Source of the DNA: Actinoplanes derwentensis
GTDB taxonomy: Bacteria > Actinomycetota > Actinomycetes > Mycobacteriales > Micromonosporaceae
Direction: 5' to 3'
DNA: 64,000 bases
Assembly (NCBI RefSeq): GCF_900104725.1
Contig: NZ_LT629758.1
Span: 6,937,001 to 7,001,000 of the forward strand
In this document: positions 25,223-33,334 of the stretch, piece after piece
How the letters are laid out: each line of letters begins with the position of its first letter
Position numbering within the stretch: the first letter of the stretch is position 1
The notes under the pieces: generated by a model
Database searches by the model: none
The model's input: only the letters and a program-made list of their open reading frames with translations
Told to the model about the DNA's origin: nothing
Translations under genes and position numbers: made by a program

Positions 25223-26356
25223 ATGCCAGAACCGCTCGAATCAGTACTCGCCGAGGTGCGTGAGCTTCTGCTCGCACCCGGCCTCACCCGGGCTGTCGCG
25301 GCCGGCCGCCGCCGCGGGCATACACCCTCGGTGACTCGCGCCCAGGTGCGCCCGGTCACCTTGAAGCAGGGGCGGAAGCTACAGATCGTCACCGACGACG
25401 GTGCCCGGCCGTTCACCCGGAACGTCGAGGGCACCGAAGCCGCCGAGGCGGTCGACGCTCTGCTGGCCGAGCCGTTCGGCAACTGGCATGTGGAGACCGA
25501 CTCGGCCACCGTGCAGGTACGGGTGACCAAGAAGGGCGACGCTCAGGTGCACCGGGGCGCGGCTGTCGCCGGGCAGCCCGTGCCCGAGACTCACGACCGG
25601 GCCAAGCAGTGGCTGCTCGACCCGGGTGACCCGCTCTTCACCGTGATCGGCGGCACGGCCGCCAAACGCCGCCAGATCGACGCCTTCCTCCGGGCGCTCG
25701 CCGCCACGCTGCCCGACGATCTTCCGACTCCGCTGCGTGTCGTCGACCTGGGCTGCGGAAACGCGTACCTCACCTTCGCCGCCTATCGATACCTGGCCGG
25801 GCGGGGCGTTCAGGTCCAGGTCGTCGGGGTCGACGTCCGCGAGGATCAGCGGGTACGCAACAGCGCGGTCGCTGCCGAACTGGGCTGCGCCGCCGAGGTC
25901 ACGTTCGTAGCCGGAACCATCGAGGAAGCCGAACTGCCGATCGAGCCCGACCTGGTGCTCGCGCTGCACGCCTGTGACACCGCCACCGATCAGGCGCTGG
26001 CTCGCGCGGTGGGCTGGCGGGCCCGGTGGGTGCTGGCCGCTCCGTGCTGCCATCACGACATCGCGGCGCAGCTCAAAGGCAGTTCGACCCCTTCGCCGTA
26101 CGGGGAGGTAACCCGTCACGCGATCCTGCGCGAACGATTCGCCGACGTGCTGACCGATTCGCTTCGGGCCGCCCTGCTGCGACTGCACGGCTACCGGGTG
26201 GACGTCGTCGAGTTCATCGACTCGGCACACACGCCACGCAACCTGATGCTGCGGGCCCGGCGGACCGAGGCCACACCCACGGCCGAGCAGGAAGCCGAAT
26301 ATGCCTCGCTGACCGGCCAGTGGGGCGTCGAACCGGCGCTGGCGAAACTACTCTGA
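25223..26356 (+). CDS. SAM-dependent methyltransferase (methyltransferase domain 32 type)
   Basis: 377 aa. The N-terminal 150 residues are a substrate-binding domain (SVTRAQVRPVTLKQGRKLQI). The Rossmann methyltransferase domain follows with VVDLGCGNAYLTFAAYRYLA (motif I), VVGVDVREDQ (motif II), LVLALHACDTATDQAL and LAAPCCHHDI. The HACDTATDxAL and PCCHH pair is characteristic of the family that includes METTL25-like and other RNA or protein methyltransferases. The target is unknown. The start is ATG at PEPLESVLAEV. It is separated from the helicase by a terminator, so it is probably an independent unit. Confidence 0.87.
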   Translation: MPEPLESVLAEVRELLLAPGLTRAVAAGRRRGHTPSVTRAQVRPVTLKQGRKLQIVTDDGARPFTRNVEGTEAAEAVDALLAEPFGNWHVETDSATVQVRVTKKGDAQVHRGAAVAGQPVPETHDRAKQWLLDPGDPLFTVIGGTAAKRRQIDAFLRALAATLPDDLPTPLRVVDLGCGNAYLTFAAYRYLAGRGVQVQVVGVDVREDQRVRNSAVAAELGCAAEVTFVAGTIEEAELPIEPDLVLALHACDTATDQALARAVGWRARWVLAAPCCHHDIAAQLKGSSTPSPYGEVTRHAILRERFADVLTDSLRAALLRLHGYRVDVVEFIDSAHTPRNLMLRARRTEATPTAEQEAEYASLTGQWGVEPALAKLL

Positions 26357-26377
26357 GTCTTCCAACTGGGGTTGCGC

Positions 26378-27346
26378 TCAGCTGACTACGACAGTCCAGG
26401 CCGCCGTGGAGACCTTCCCGGCGACCTGGAAGTCGAGGAACATCCGGTAGGTGCCCGGACTCGGAGCGGCCAGCCAGAACTTGACCTTGCCGTCGACCAG
26501 CTGAGTCTCCGGGTGCACGTGGACATAGCCGAGATCGTTCTGGCGCAGCATGACCAGGTGACCGAACGCACCCAGATAGGGCTCCAGCACGGCGGGTTTC
26601 CCGGAGCCGTCGGTCACCGTCATCAGCAGTGGCTGGGTGGACTCGGTGGCGGGCGTTCCTTCGTACCCCACCTGGAAGTCGCCGGTGGTAGCGGCCCGGA
26701 CCGGATCGGGAAGGGTGACCGGCGCGTAGTCTCCCGCGACCGTCAGGTCGCTGCCCAGGCTGCTGACCGTCTCGACACCACCGACCTGAGCAGTGAAATC
26801 AGCGATCATCCGGTAGAGGCCCGGCTCACCCAGGGTGAGATCGACACTCCACGTACCGTCGGGCGCCATCACCGGATGTAGATGCTGAAAGCCGGTGAGG
26901 TCACGCCGAATAACGATCAAATGCAACAGCTTGTCGTGTACGACGGCAAACGTGGTGACCGGCGCACCACCCGGCCCGTTGATCGTGAATTCAAGCCGCC
27001 GCGCTTTCCCCGCGTCGAAGACCGTGGTCAGCGGAGTGAGGGTGAGACCGCCGCCGCTGAGGGAGAGGCCGCCGACGGGGGCGCCGCCGGTCGTACCGAT
27101 CGGGGCGGTGGTCCCATGAACATGGGGCTGACTCTCGTCAAAAGCGGACGCGCTCGGGGTGGCCTGCGGCCTGGTCGCGCCTGCCTCGCCTGTGGTGCCG
27201 CCGTTGAGCCGGCCGAGCCCGTATCCCGCGAAGAGGACGACGATCAACAGGGCGCCGATCGCGGCGAATCGAAAGCCGTCACCTGCCGGTTTCCCGGCGC
27301 TCTCCGGCCGGGCGAGGCCGAACCGTGGTTCCTCGTCGTCAGGCAT
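26378..27346 (-). CDS. membrane-anchored exported protein with two His-motif beta domains
   Basis: 322 aa. A membrane anchor lies at about 26-43 (RFAAIGALLIVVLFAGYGLG) after a short acidic N-terminus. The exported part holds two related segments: LHLIVIRRDLTGFQHLHP ending GLYRMIADF, and GHLVMLRQNDLGYVHVHP ending GTYRMFLDF. The matched HLHP and HVHP motifs suggest an internal duplication and possible metal (copper-type) binding; that is inference. The start is ATG before PDDEEPRFGL. It is alone on the minus strand between two plus-strand genes. Confidence 0.78.
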   Translation of the reverse strand: MPDDEEPRFGLARPESAGKPAGDGFRFAAIGALLIVVLFAGYGLGRLNGGTTGEAGATRPQATPSASAFDESQPHVHGTTAPIGTTGGAPVGGLSLSGGGLTLTPLTTVFDAGKARRLEFTINGPGGAPVTTFAVVHDKLLHLIVIRRDLTGFQHLHPVMAPDGTWSVDLTLGEPGLYRMIADFTAQVGGVETVSSLGSDLTVAGDYAPVTLPDPVRAATTGDFQVGYEGTPATESTQPLLMTVTDGSGKPAVLEPYLGAFGHLVMLRQNDLGYVHVHPETQLVDGKVKFWLAAPSPGTYRMFLDFQVAGKVSTAAWTVVVS

Positions 27347-27422
27347 CGATGATGAGAATCCTTCCGCCCGGTTGCGTCCACTCGTCAGCGTAACTGTCAT
27401 CCCCGGCGGTAGCGTGCGGGGC

Positions 27423-27929
27423 GTGGGCGGCTTCGAAATACATCTGACGGTTTCAGCCGAAGCGGACGACGAGAAGCTTCGGTCCTGGGCCGCCGGGAGC
27501 GGGTGGAAGTACACCCGTATCCTGCTCGACCAGGGCCTCACCGCCGACCAGCCGATGCTCAGCCTACTGACCGGCGGCACCGCTGCCGAAGCCGAGCAGG
27601 TCGCCCGCCATACCGCGGCTGAACTGTGGAAATCCGGCTTCACCGTCACCCGGCTCAAAGTGGAGGCCGCCGCGTCCAGCCGGGAGACGCCCGCCACGGG
27701 CCACCTCTACTTCGAGCATCACGTGAAGCTGCTGCTGCCGGCCGGCAGCGACCTCGAGCAGGTACGCGCGGTCGTCGGCCGGCACGACGCCCGCCTGTCC
27801 CGCAACGCGCGACGGGTCCGCGACGACGGCGTGCAGGAGCGGTTTGTGACCCAGTGCTGCCATCACGTCGGCCGGGCCGAGGCGGACCCGGTTCTCCTGA
27901 AGGCATCGTGTTCGACCCCGAGGAGATGA
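27423..27929 (+). CDS. conserved hypothetical protein, probably missing its C-terminus
   Basis: 168 aa from the GTG at VGGFEIHLTV. Recognisable family features are GWKYTRILLDQGLTADQPML, HTAAELWKSGFTVTRLKVEA, LYFEHHVKLLL and ARLSRNARRVRDDGVQERFV followed by TQCCHHVG. I recall this as a small actinobacterial family often found next to AbiEii-like nucleotidyltransferases. Here the conserved part ends at VLLKA, and the last residues (SCSTPRR) are read from sequence that, one frame over, encodes nucleotidyltransferase homology. A deletion appears to have fused the two genes out of frame. Whether the truncated product is made is unknown. Confidence 0.55.
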   Translation: MGGFEIHLTVSAEADDEKLRSWAAGSGWKYTRILLDQGLTADQPMLSLLTGGTAAEAEQVARHTAAELWKSGFTVTRLKVEAAASSRETPATGHLYFEHHVKLLLPAGSDLEQVRAVVGRHDARLSRNARRVRDDGVQERFVTQCCHHVGRAEADPVLLKASCSTPRR

Positions 27930-28483
27930 ACGTCACGTCGGACATCGACTACGCCGACTACGACCTCGACGGTGAGACCGGCCGTGTCCGGGTCAGCGTC
28001 CCGTGGCGTGCCCCGGACTTCGAGCCCGGCACCGTGCAGATCGACGTGTCCTTCGGCGAACGCCTCCCCGAGCCTCCGGTGTGCACGGCTGTCCCCCGCT
28101 CCGGCGGCCGGCCGCCCCTGGGCTTGTGGACACCGAGCCGTGAGTTGTCGCTGGCGTGGAAACTGTACTGGCTCGCCACCGACCAGAGGGTAAGCCGGGT
28201 ATCAGCGATGAAGGACGACTACGACGCCGTCCTGCTGGCCGAATCCCCCGGCATGCACCTGCGTCCGGTGTTGCAGAGGGTCGCCCTGGGCACCGAGCCC
28301 GCGCCCTCACCCATCCGCTCCCCCAGCAATGCCATCAGCCACACCGTCGGCGACCAGCGGGCCGACGGTGTGGTTGGAGCCGCCGTCAGAACCAACCCTG
28401 GAGTCCCTGCTGTCACCCGCCACGATCCGCACCTGGACGGTGAGCGGCACCCCTCCAGACGGCGGCGCGCCCCCACCTCCTGA
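27902..28483 (+). pseudogene. remnant of an AbiEii-like nucleotidyltransferase
   Basis: The open frame reads GIVFDPEEMNVTSDIDYADY, then VRVSVPWRAPDFEPGTVQID, RELSLAWKLYWLATD and MKDDYDAVLLAES. These are the middle and C-terminal conserved blocks of the AbiEii/nucleotidyltransferase superfamily found in toxin-antitoxin and defence loci. The N-terminal nucleotide-binding part is absent: homology begins in the middle of a block at 27902 with no usable start. After VLQRVALG the frame drifts into unconserved sequence. The ATG at 27926 overlaps the upstream stop but has no spaced ribosome-binding site. I read this as the 3' half of a gene lost by deletion. Confidence 0.55.
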
Positions 28484-28755
28484 CTGACGCGCCTGGCAAC
28501 CGCAACAACCCGACTGCTCTGACACCGGCAGCCCTCCCGTGCCCCGCTCCCCTACCCATCGCCGACCTGGATCGGCCCCGCTTTCCCTGCTCACCGCCTG
28601 TCCCGCACCGGCCCTGTCTTACCTGTTCGCAAGGCCTGCCCATCAGAGGGTGACGTCCCGGATGCCGTGACACGGCGGCCTACCGACACGGGACGATCAA
28701 CCTCTGTGACACCATGCGACCGGCCGGGTACTCAGCCAGGACGAAGGAGCACTCC

Positions 28756-29328
28756 GTGGAAGATCTGGAACGCGACGGATACGTCCTGTCCGCAGACCCG
28801 AAACGCGTCGACTTCACCCGCGTCCACCGCTGGCTGGCCGAGGAGTCCTACTGGGCAGCCGGCCGCCCGTACGACCTGGTAGCCCGCTCCATCAACGGCT
28901 CCCTCCCTTACTCGGTCTTCAAAGCCACCCCAACCACACCCGCTACCGCCCACACCCCAGCGTCAGACGCGGGCACCGCCTCGGACCCGGCCACCGTCCC
29001 GGACCCCGGCACCGTCCCTGGTCAGGGCGCCGTCGCCGGTCCGGGTGAGCAGGTCGCGTTCGCTCGGGCCGTCACCGATGGCGCCACCTTCGCCTGGATC
29101 TGCGACGTCTTCGTCGACAAGGATCACCGCGGCCACGGCCTCGGCCAATGGGTGATCGACACCATCCTGGCCGACCTCTCCGAACGCGGCATCCAGCGTT
29201 TCCTCCTGGCCACCCGGGACGCCCACGACGTCTACCGCCGCTCCGGTTTCACCGAACTGGCCGGGGCCCACCGCTTCATGGAGATCGACCGCCGCCCCAC
29301 CCGAAACGCCATCCTCGGCAAGTCCTGA
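28756..29328 (+). CDS. GNAT family N-acetyltransferase
   Basis: 190 aa from a GTG with GAAGGAG six bases upstream. It transfers acetyl from acetyl-CoA; substrate unknown. GNAT features: FAWICDVFVDKDHRGHGLGQ (motif A with the pyrophosphate loop), FLLATRDAHDVYRRSGF (motif B) and the N-terminal RVHRWLAEESYWAAGRPYD. Between beta strands 2 and 3, where relatives have a tight turn, about 40 residues of Thr/Ala/Pro/Asp-rich sequence are inserted, including a threefold hexapeptide repeat. The preceding 270 bases (28484-28755) contain nothing I can identify. Confidence 0.85.
   Translation: MEDLERDGYVLSADPKRVDFTRVHRWLAEESYWAAGRPYDLVARSINGSLPYSVFKATPTTPATAHTPASDAGTASDPATVPDPGTVPGQGAVAGPGEQVAFARAVTDGATFAWICDVFVDKDHRGHGLGQWVIDTILADLSERGIQRFLLATRDAHDVYRRSGFTELAGAHRFMEIDRRPTRNAILGKS
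28990..29043 (+). repeat. 18-base in-frame triplication inside the GNAT gene
   Basis: Three 18-base units at 28990-29007, 29008-29025 and 29026-29043 encode ATVPDP, GTVPGQ and GAVAGP. They sit in a longer Ala/Thr/Pro/Asp-rich insertion and keep the reading frame. Confidence 0.7.
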
Positions 29329-29363
29329 CAGCCACCACCGGGCACTCCACGCCTTGAGGTTGG

Positions 29364-31514
29364 TCAGCCGGCCACCGCAAGTGCCAGGGGCAGGACTCCG
29401 GGGGCGCCTGCTCGTCGGAGGGCACGGCCGGCCAGTGTCATCGTCCAACCGGAGTCGACCAGGTCGTCGACCAGTAACACCGGGCCGGACAGGTCCGGCA
29501 GCTCGGCGGCCATCGCCGGTGGCACCTCGAAAGCGTCGTGCAAGGCCCGGACCCGCTGGGCGCTGTTGCCTCGGTGACTGCCGCCATCGAGCGTGGGTGA
29601 GGCTTGGACCACGCCGAGCATCGGCAGCCTGCCGACCGCGGCGATGCGCTCGGTGAGGCTGTGGATAAGTTGTGGATGACGCTGTGAATAGACGGCTGCG
29701 ACGGCTGCGGGACGCTGCTTCCAAGCGTCATCTCCCCTGGCCCAGGCCTTGAGCACCTCGACAACAGCATCGGCCAGCTCTGGTGGGATCGGACCGTCCA
29801 CGGACTCCGGTGAGACCGCGGCGCGCAGCCGGTTGCCCCAGCCGAGATCGGACAGACGGCCGACGGCCCGGCCCGGTTCGATCTGCTCGGCGGGCGCGAT
29901 CCGGCCTTTGAGTGAGACACCGACCGCGGCCAGCCCGGTGGGCCACATCTTCTTCGGTGCGATTTCGAGACCGGGACGGCCGAGGAACGCTTCGGCGGCC
30001 GCGAACGAACCGGCGGACACCTCACTGTCGAACAGCGGTTCCGCGCAGTTGTCGCAGCGGCCACACGGGACCGCTTCCGGGTCGTCCAGGCAACGACGGA
30101 GGAACTCCATCCGGCAGGCGGTGGTCACCGCGTACTCAAGCATGGTCTTCTGCTCTGTCTCGCGTGCCTCGGCGACGCGCCGCAACCGTGCCTCGTCGTA
30201 GGTCCACGGTTCACCGGTGGCGAGCCAGCCGCCACGGGTGCGGCGCACCGCCCCGTCCACGTCGAGGACCTTGAGCATCAGCTCCAGCCGGGTGCGTCGG
30301 AGATCGACGAGTGGCTCCAGCGCCTGGGTCGACATCGGCTGGACCGGCGAGAGCCGGCTCAGCACCGCGTGCACCTGATCTTCCGGCGGGAAGGCCAGCG
30401 ATGCGAAGTAGCGCCAGATCGCGACGTCCTCGGGGCCGGGCAGCAGCACCACCTCGGCGTGTTCGACCGCGCGGCCGGCGCGGCCGACCTGCTGGTAGTA
30501 GGCGATCGGGGAGGGCGGCGCGCCGAGGTGGACGACGAACCCCAGGTCGGGTTTGTCGAAGCCCATGCCGAGAGCCGACGTGGCGACCAGCGCCTTGATC
30601 TTGTTGTTGAGCAGGTCCTGCTCGGCGGCCCGGCGCTCGGCGTCCTCGACCTGGCCGGTGTAGGTCGCCACCTCGAATCCACGCGAGCGCAGGAAGTCGG
30701 CGGTCTCACCGGCCGCGGCGACGGTCAGGGTGTAGATGATGCCGGAACCGGGCAGCCGCTCCAGGTGGTCGGCGAGCCAGGCCAGACGATGCGCGGGGTC
30801 CTCCAGCCGGAGCGCGGCCAGGCGCAGTGAGTCCCGCTCGAGCGAGCCACGCAGGACCAGCGCGTCGCCGAGCTGGTCAGCGACATCGGCGGTGACCCGG
30901 GCGTTGGCGGTCGCGGTGGTGGCCAGCACCGGGGTGCGGCTGGGCAGGCCGGCCAGGAACGTCCGCAGCCGCCGATAGTCGGGCCGGAAATCGTGCCCCC
31001 AGTCGGAGACACAGTGCGCCTCGTCGACCACGAGCAGGCCGGTGCTGCCTGCGAGCCCGGGCAGCACGTTGTCCCGGAAGTCGGGGTTGTTGAGCCGCTC
31101 CGGGCTGATCAGCAGCACGTCGACCTCGCCGGCCCGGATCTCCTGCTCGATCAGGGACCACTCGTCGAGGTTCGCTGAGTTGATCGTGCGGGCCTGGATG
31201 CCGGCCCGGGCGGCCGCGTCGACCTGGTTGCGCATCAGGGCGAGCAGCGGCGACACGATGACCGTCGGCCCGGCCTGCCGGTCACCGGCGCGCAGCAGCG
31301 CGGTGGCCACGAAGTAGACCGCCGACTTGCCCCATCCGGTGCGCTGCACACACAGCACCCGCCGCCGGTCGACGGTGAGCGCCTCGATCGCCCGCCACTG
31401 GTCCTCCCGGAGCACCGCGTGCTCCCCGGCCAGCCGGCGGAGAACCTCCTCGGCCCGCTCTCGCACGACCGCTCGCTCGGCCTCGCTTGCCGCCATCCGC
31501 GTCGTATCAGTCAC
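29364..31514 (-). CDS. RecQ family ATP-dependent DNA helicase with C-terminal phosphoribosyltransferase-like domain
   Basis: 716 aa. Helicase motifs: LREDQWRAIEAL (motif 0), QRTGWGKS (57-64, Walker A), VVDEAHCVSDWGHDFRPDYR (motif II and aromatic loop), LATTATANARV, ATSALGMGFDKPDLGFVVHL and QQVGRAGRA. The RecQ zinc site follows (CRMEFLRRC, then CGRCDNC). The canonical HRDC region is replaced by a domain ending in GPVLLVDDLVDSGWTMTLAG, the PRPP-binding motif of type I phosphoribosyltransferases. It unwinds DNA 3' to 5'; the C-terminal activity is unproven. The start may be GTG at 31514 or ATG at 31496. Confidence 0.93.
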   Translation of the reverse strand: MTDTTRMAASEAERAVVRERAEEVLRRLAGEHAVLREDQWRAIEALTVDRRRVLCVQRTGWGKSAVYFVATALLRAGDRQAGPTVIVSPLLALMRNQVDAAARAGIQARTINSANLDEWSLIEQEIRAGEVDVLLISPERLNNPDFRDNVLPGLAGSTGLLVVDEAHCVSDWGHDFRPDYRRLRTFLAGLPSRTPVLATTATANARVTADVADQLGDALVLRGSLERDSLRLAALRLEDPAHRLAWLADHLERLPGSGIIYTLTVAAAGETADFLRSRGFEVATYTGQVEDAERRAAEQDLLNNKIKALVATSALGMGFDKPDLGFVVHLGAPPSPIAYYQQVGRAGRAVEHAEVVLLPGPEDVAIWRYFASLAFPPEDQVHAVLSRLSPVQPMSTQALEPLVDLRRTRLELMLKVLDVDGAVRRTRGGWLATGEPWTYDEARLRRVAEARETEQKTMLEYAVTTACRMEFLRRCLDDPEAVPCGRCDNCAEPLFDSEVSAGSFAAAEAFLGRPGLEIAPKKMWPTGLAAVGVSLKGRIAPAEQIEPGRAVGRLSDLGWGNRLRAAVSPESVDGPIPPELADAVVEVLKAWARGDDAWKQRPAAVAAVYSQRHPQLIHSLTERIAAVGRLPMLGVVQASPTLDGGSHRGNSAQRVRALHDAFEVPPAMAAELPDLSGPVLLVDDLVDSGWTMTLAGRALRRAGAPGVLPLALAVAG

Positions 31515-31840
31515 CCGGCATGTCTATCAGCCCGCGGCGGACCTCCTTCGAGTTATCCACAGTCGGGAGTTGTCCACAGGGCGAGGGGCGATTTCGAGCA
31601 GCGGTCCGGCGGATCGGCAATGCTCCAAGGCGTCCAAGCGGGTTCGATCGGAAGGGGCACCATGCAGACGTCAGGTGGATGCACGACCCGGTTCGTCCCG
31701 GCGCGAAGTGGCGTCAAACCGGCTCAGGCCGGGCCTCGCCCACCACCACGCCGGGCCGGCTCCGGCCGGCCCGGTACCCACGTGGGACGCGTTCGGCGAA
31801 GACGGTGATCCGGTGCCGGGCGGGTGGAATTCTCGGTGAC
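31515..31840. promoter_or_regulatory. spacer upstream of recQ with two DnaA-box-like sites
   Basis: This 326-base divergent spacer lies between recQ and the 31841-32239 gene. It contains TTATCCACA at 31553-31561 and TTGTCCACA at 31570-31578, both fits to bacterial DnaA boxes, 17 bases apart and 39-64 bases upstream of recQ. The rest looks non-coding, with no other motif I can support. Confidence 0.5.
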
Positions 31841-32239
31841 ATGACCACAACGATCGCCGAGAAACTGCTGATCAAGCCCAACTCGACCGTCTGGCTCAAC
31901 GAGCCGGCCCGGCTGCCGCTGCTCACTCCGATGCCGGAGGGCGTGCGGGAGTCCGCGTCCCTCGCGACCGCGAGCACGGCGGTGCTGTTCACCGAGGATG
32001 CCGCTGGTGTGCGGGATCAGCTCGAACGGCATCGCACCGATCTCGATAAGCCCGGCGCGTTCTGGATCGCCTATCCGAAGGGGAACAAGGCCGACATCAA
32101 CCGGGATTCGTTATGGCCGATCGTGGCCGACTTCGACATGCGCCCCTGCGGTCAGGTGTCGATCGACGAGCAATGGTCGGGGTTGCGATTCCGGGCCAAT
32201 CGTCCTGACGAGGGCCGCTTCACCGGCGGTGCGGGATGA
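31841..32239 (+). CDS. conserved hypothetical protein
   Basis: 132 aa, cytosolic, no signal or membrane segment. It begins TTTIAEKLLIKPNSTVWLNE and has AFWIAYPKGNKADINRDSLW followed by QVSIDEQWSGLRFRANR. This pattern (KxxIKPxxTV, WIAYPKG, then IDxxWSxLRFR) recurs in short actinobacterial proteins of unknown function; I do not assign a role. It ends in front of a strong hairpin and the 34-base repeat array. Confidence 0.75.
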   Translation: MTTTIAEKLLIKPNSTVWLNEPARLPLLTPMPEGVRESASLATASTAVLFTEDAAGVRDQLERHRTDLDKPGAFWIAYPKGNKADINRDSLWPIVADFDMRPCGQVSIDEQWSGLRFRANRPDEGRFTGGAG

Positions 32240-32245
32240 GATGGC

Positions 32246-32285
32246 ACCGGCCGTCGCCGCCCTCGACGGGGTGGCGACGGCCGGT
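32246..32285. terminator. 13-base-pair terminator hairpin
   Basis: ACCGGCCGTCGCC (32246-32258) pairs perfectly with GGCGACGGCCGGT (32273-32285). The loop is 14 bases. It sits seven bases after the stop of the 31841 gene. Confidence 0.75.
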
Positions 32286-32310
32286 CTTGGAGCTTCTCGG
32301 CCAACCTGGC

Positions 32311-32510
32311 CCAGCGGATGCCGGGCCAGGCCGGTCGGTCCGGTCCGGCGCATGCCAGGCCAGGCCGGTCGGTCCGGTCCGGCGCATGCCAGGCCAGGCC
32401 GGTCGGTCCGGTCCGGCGCATGCCAGGCCAGGCCGGTCGGTCCGGTCCGGCGCATGCCAGGCCAGGCCGGTCGGTCCGGTCCGGCGCATGCCAGGCCAGG
32501 CCGGTCCTGG
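32311..32510. repeat. 34-base tandem repeat array, five near-identical units plus degenerate ends
   Basis: CATGCC recurs at 32351, 32385, 32419, 32453 and 32487, an exact 34-base period. A degenerate unit precedes (GATGCC at 32317) and a partial unit ends near 32510. The array fills the gap between convergent genes, 14 bases from the SDR stop codon. Because 34 is not a multiple of 3, every frame stays open across it, which produces false ORFs. No spacers separate the units, so this is a minisatellite and not CRISPR. Confidence 0.93.
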
Positions 32511-32523
32511 CCGCGAAACGTCT

Positions 32524-33249
32524 CTATCGGCCGAGGACGGAGCCGCCGTTGACGTTGATGATCTGTCCGGTGACGAAGCCGCCGCCGGGGCCGACCAGCC
32601 AGCGGACCGTCTCGGCGATCTCGCCGGGTGTGCCGGCGCGCTTGACGAGGGTGGCGGCGACGCGGTGTTGGTGTCCTTCCGGGGTCATCCGGCCGTCGAA
32701 GAACTCGCTGTCGGTGATGTAACCAGGCGCGATGACGTTGGCCGTGATGCCCTCGGCACCGAGTGAGGTGGCCAGGTCGAGGACGTATCCGTGCAGTGCG
32801 GCCTTGGCTGCCGAGTAGGGTCCGCCACCACCACGCTGGGCGGCGATCGAACTGGTCAGGATGATCTTGCCGCCGGGACGGCGGAGCTGCGGAAGGAGGG
32901 CGGTCGTCGTGAGAACCGCGGTGAGTACGTTGGAGTCGAGGTTGGCCCGCCAGCGGTCCGCTACCTCGTGGAGGGTGCTCTCGTCCCCGGCGACGTACGC
33001 CCCCGCGTTGTTGACCAGCACGTCGAGCGGACGGCCGGCCACCGCCTCGACCACGGCCGGGAGCTGGGCCGGGTCGGTGACGTCGGCGGTCACCGCGGTG
33101 GCCTGCGGTCCGATCCATTTCACGGCGTCGTCGAGCACCTCGGCACGGCGTCCGACAATGATCACGTCGAAGCCCTCGCCGGCGAGCATGCCCGCCGTCG
33201 ACCTGCCGATCCCGGTCCCGCCGCCGGTGACCACTGCGAGTCTCGTCAT
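32524..33249 (-). CDS. SDR family NAD(P)-dependent oxidoreductase
   Basis: 241 aa classical short-chain dehydrogenase. TGGGTGIGRS (8-17) is the cofactor loop, VGRR suggests NADP preference, and NNAGAYV and the catalytic Ser in LTSSIAAQ are followed by PYSAAKAAL (Tyr-x-x-x-Lys). VIAPGYITDSEFF and GQIINVNGG close the fold. It reduces or oxidises an unknown carbonyl or alcohol substrate. ATG start at MTRLAVVTGG. It is a single gene; the 34-base repeat array is just past its stop. Confidence 0.93.
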   Translation of the reverse strand: MTRLAVVTGGGTGIGRSTAGMLAGEGFDVIIVGRRAEVLDDAVKWIGPQATAVTADVTDPAQLPAVVEAVAGRPLDVLVNNAGAYVAGDESTLHEVADRWRANLDSNVLTAVLTTTALLPQLRRPGGKIILTSSIAAQRGGGGPYSAAKAALHGYVLDLATSLGAEGITANVIAPGYITDSEFFDGRMTPEGHQHRVAATLVKRAGTPGEIAETVRWLVGPGGGFVTGQIINVNGGSVLGR

Positions 33250-33334
33250 GCTCTCGACCCTATCGGTGGATCATCCGGGCGATCGTCGGCCGTGGCGTTC
33301 CGGGCCGGGGAACGGAACCGGACGCCGAAGTCCG

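Noticed and set aside
27926..28483. Functional gene starting at the ATG overlapping the upstream stop
   Set aside because: The purine-rich GAGGAG touches the ATG without spacing, and family homology begins upstream of it in the same frame, so the start is not original.
32311..32510. CRISPR-like regular repeats
   Set aside because: The 34-base units are directly adjacent with no unique spacers and no cas genes are near, so this is a minisatellite.
32152..32766. Repetitive proteins predicted across the 34-base array on both strands
   Set aside because: The repeat rotates frames and keeps all of them open; the peptides are an artefact with no start signals or homology.
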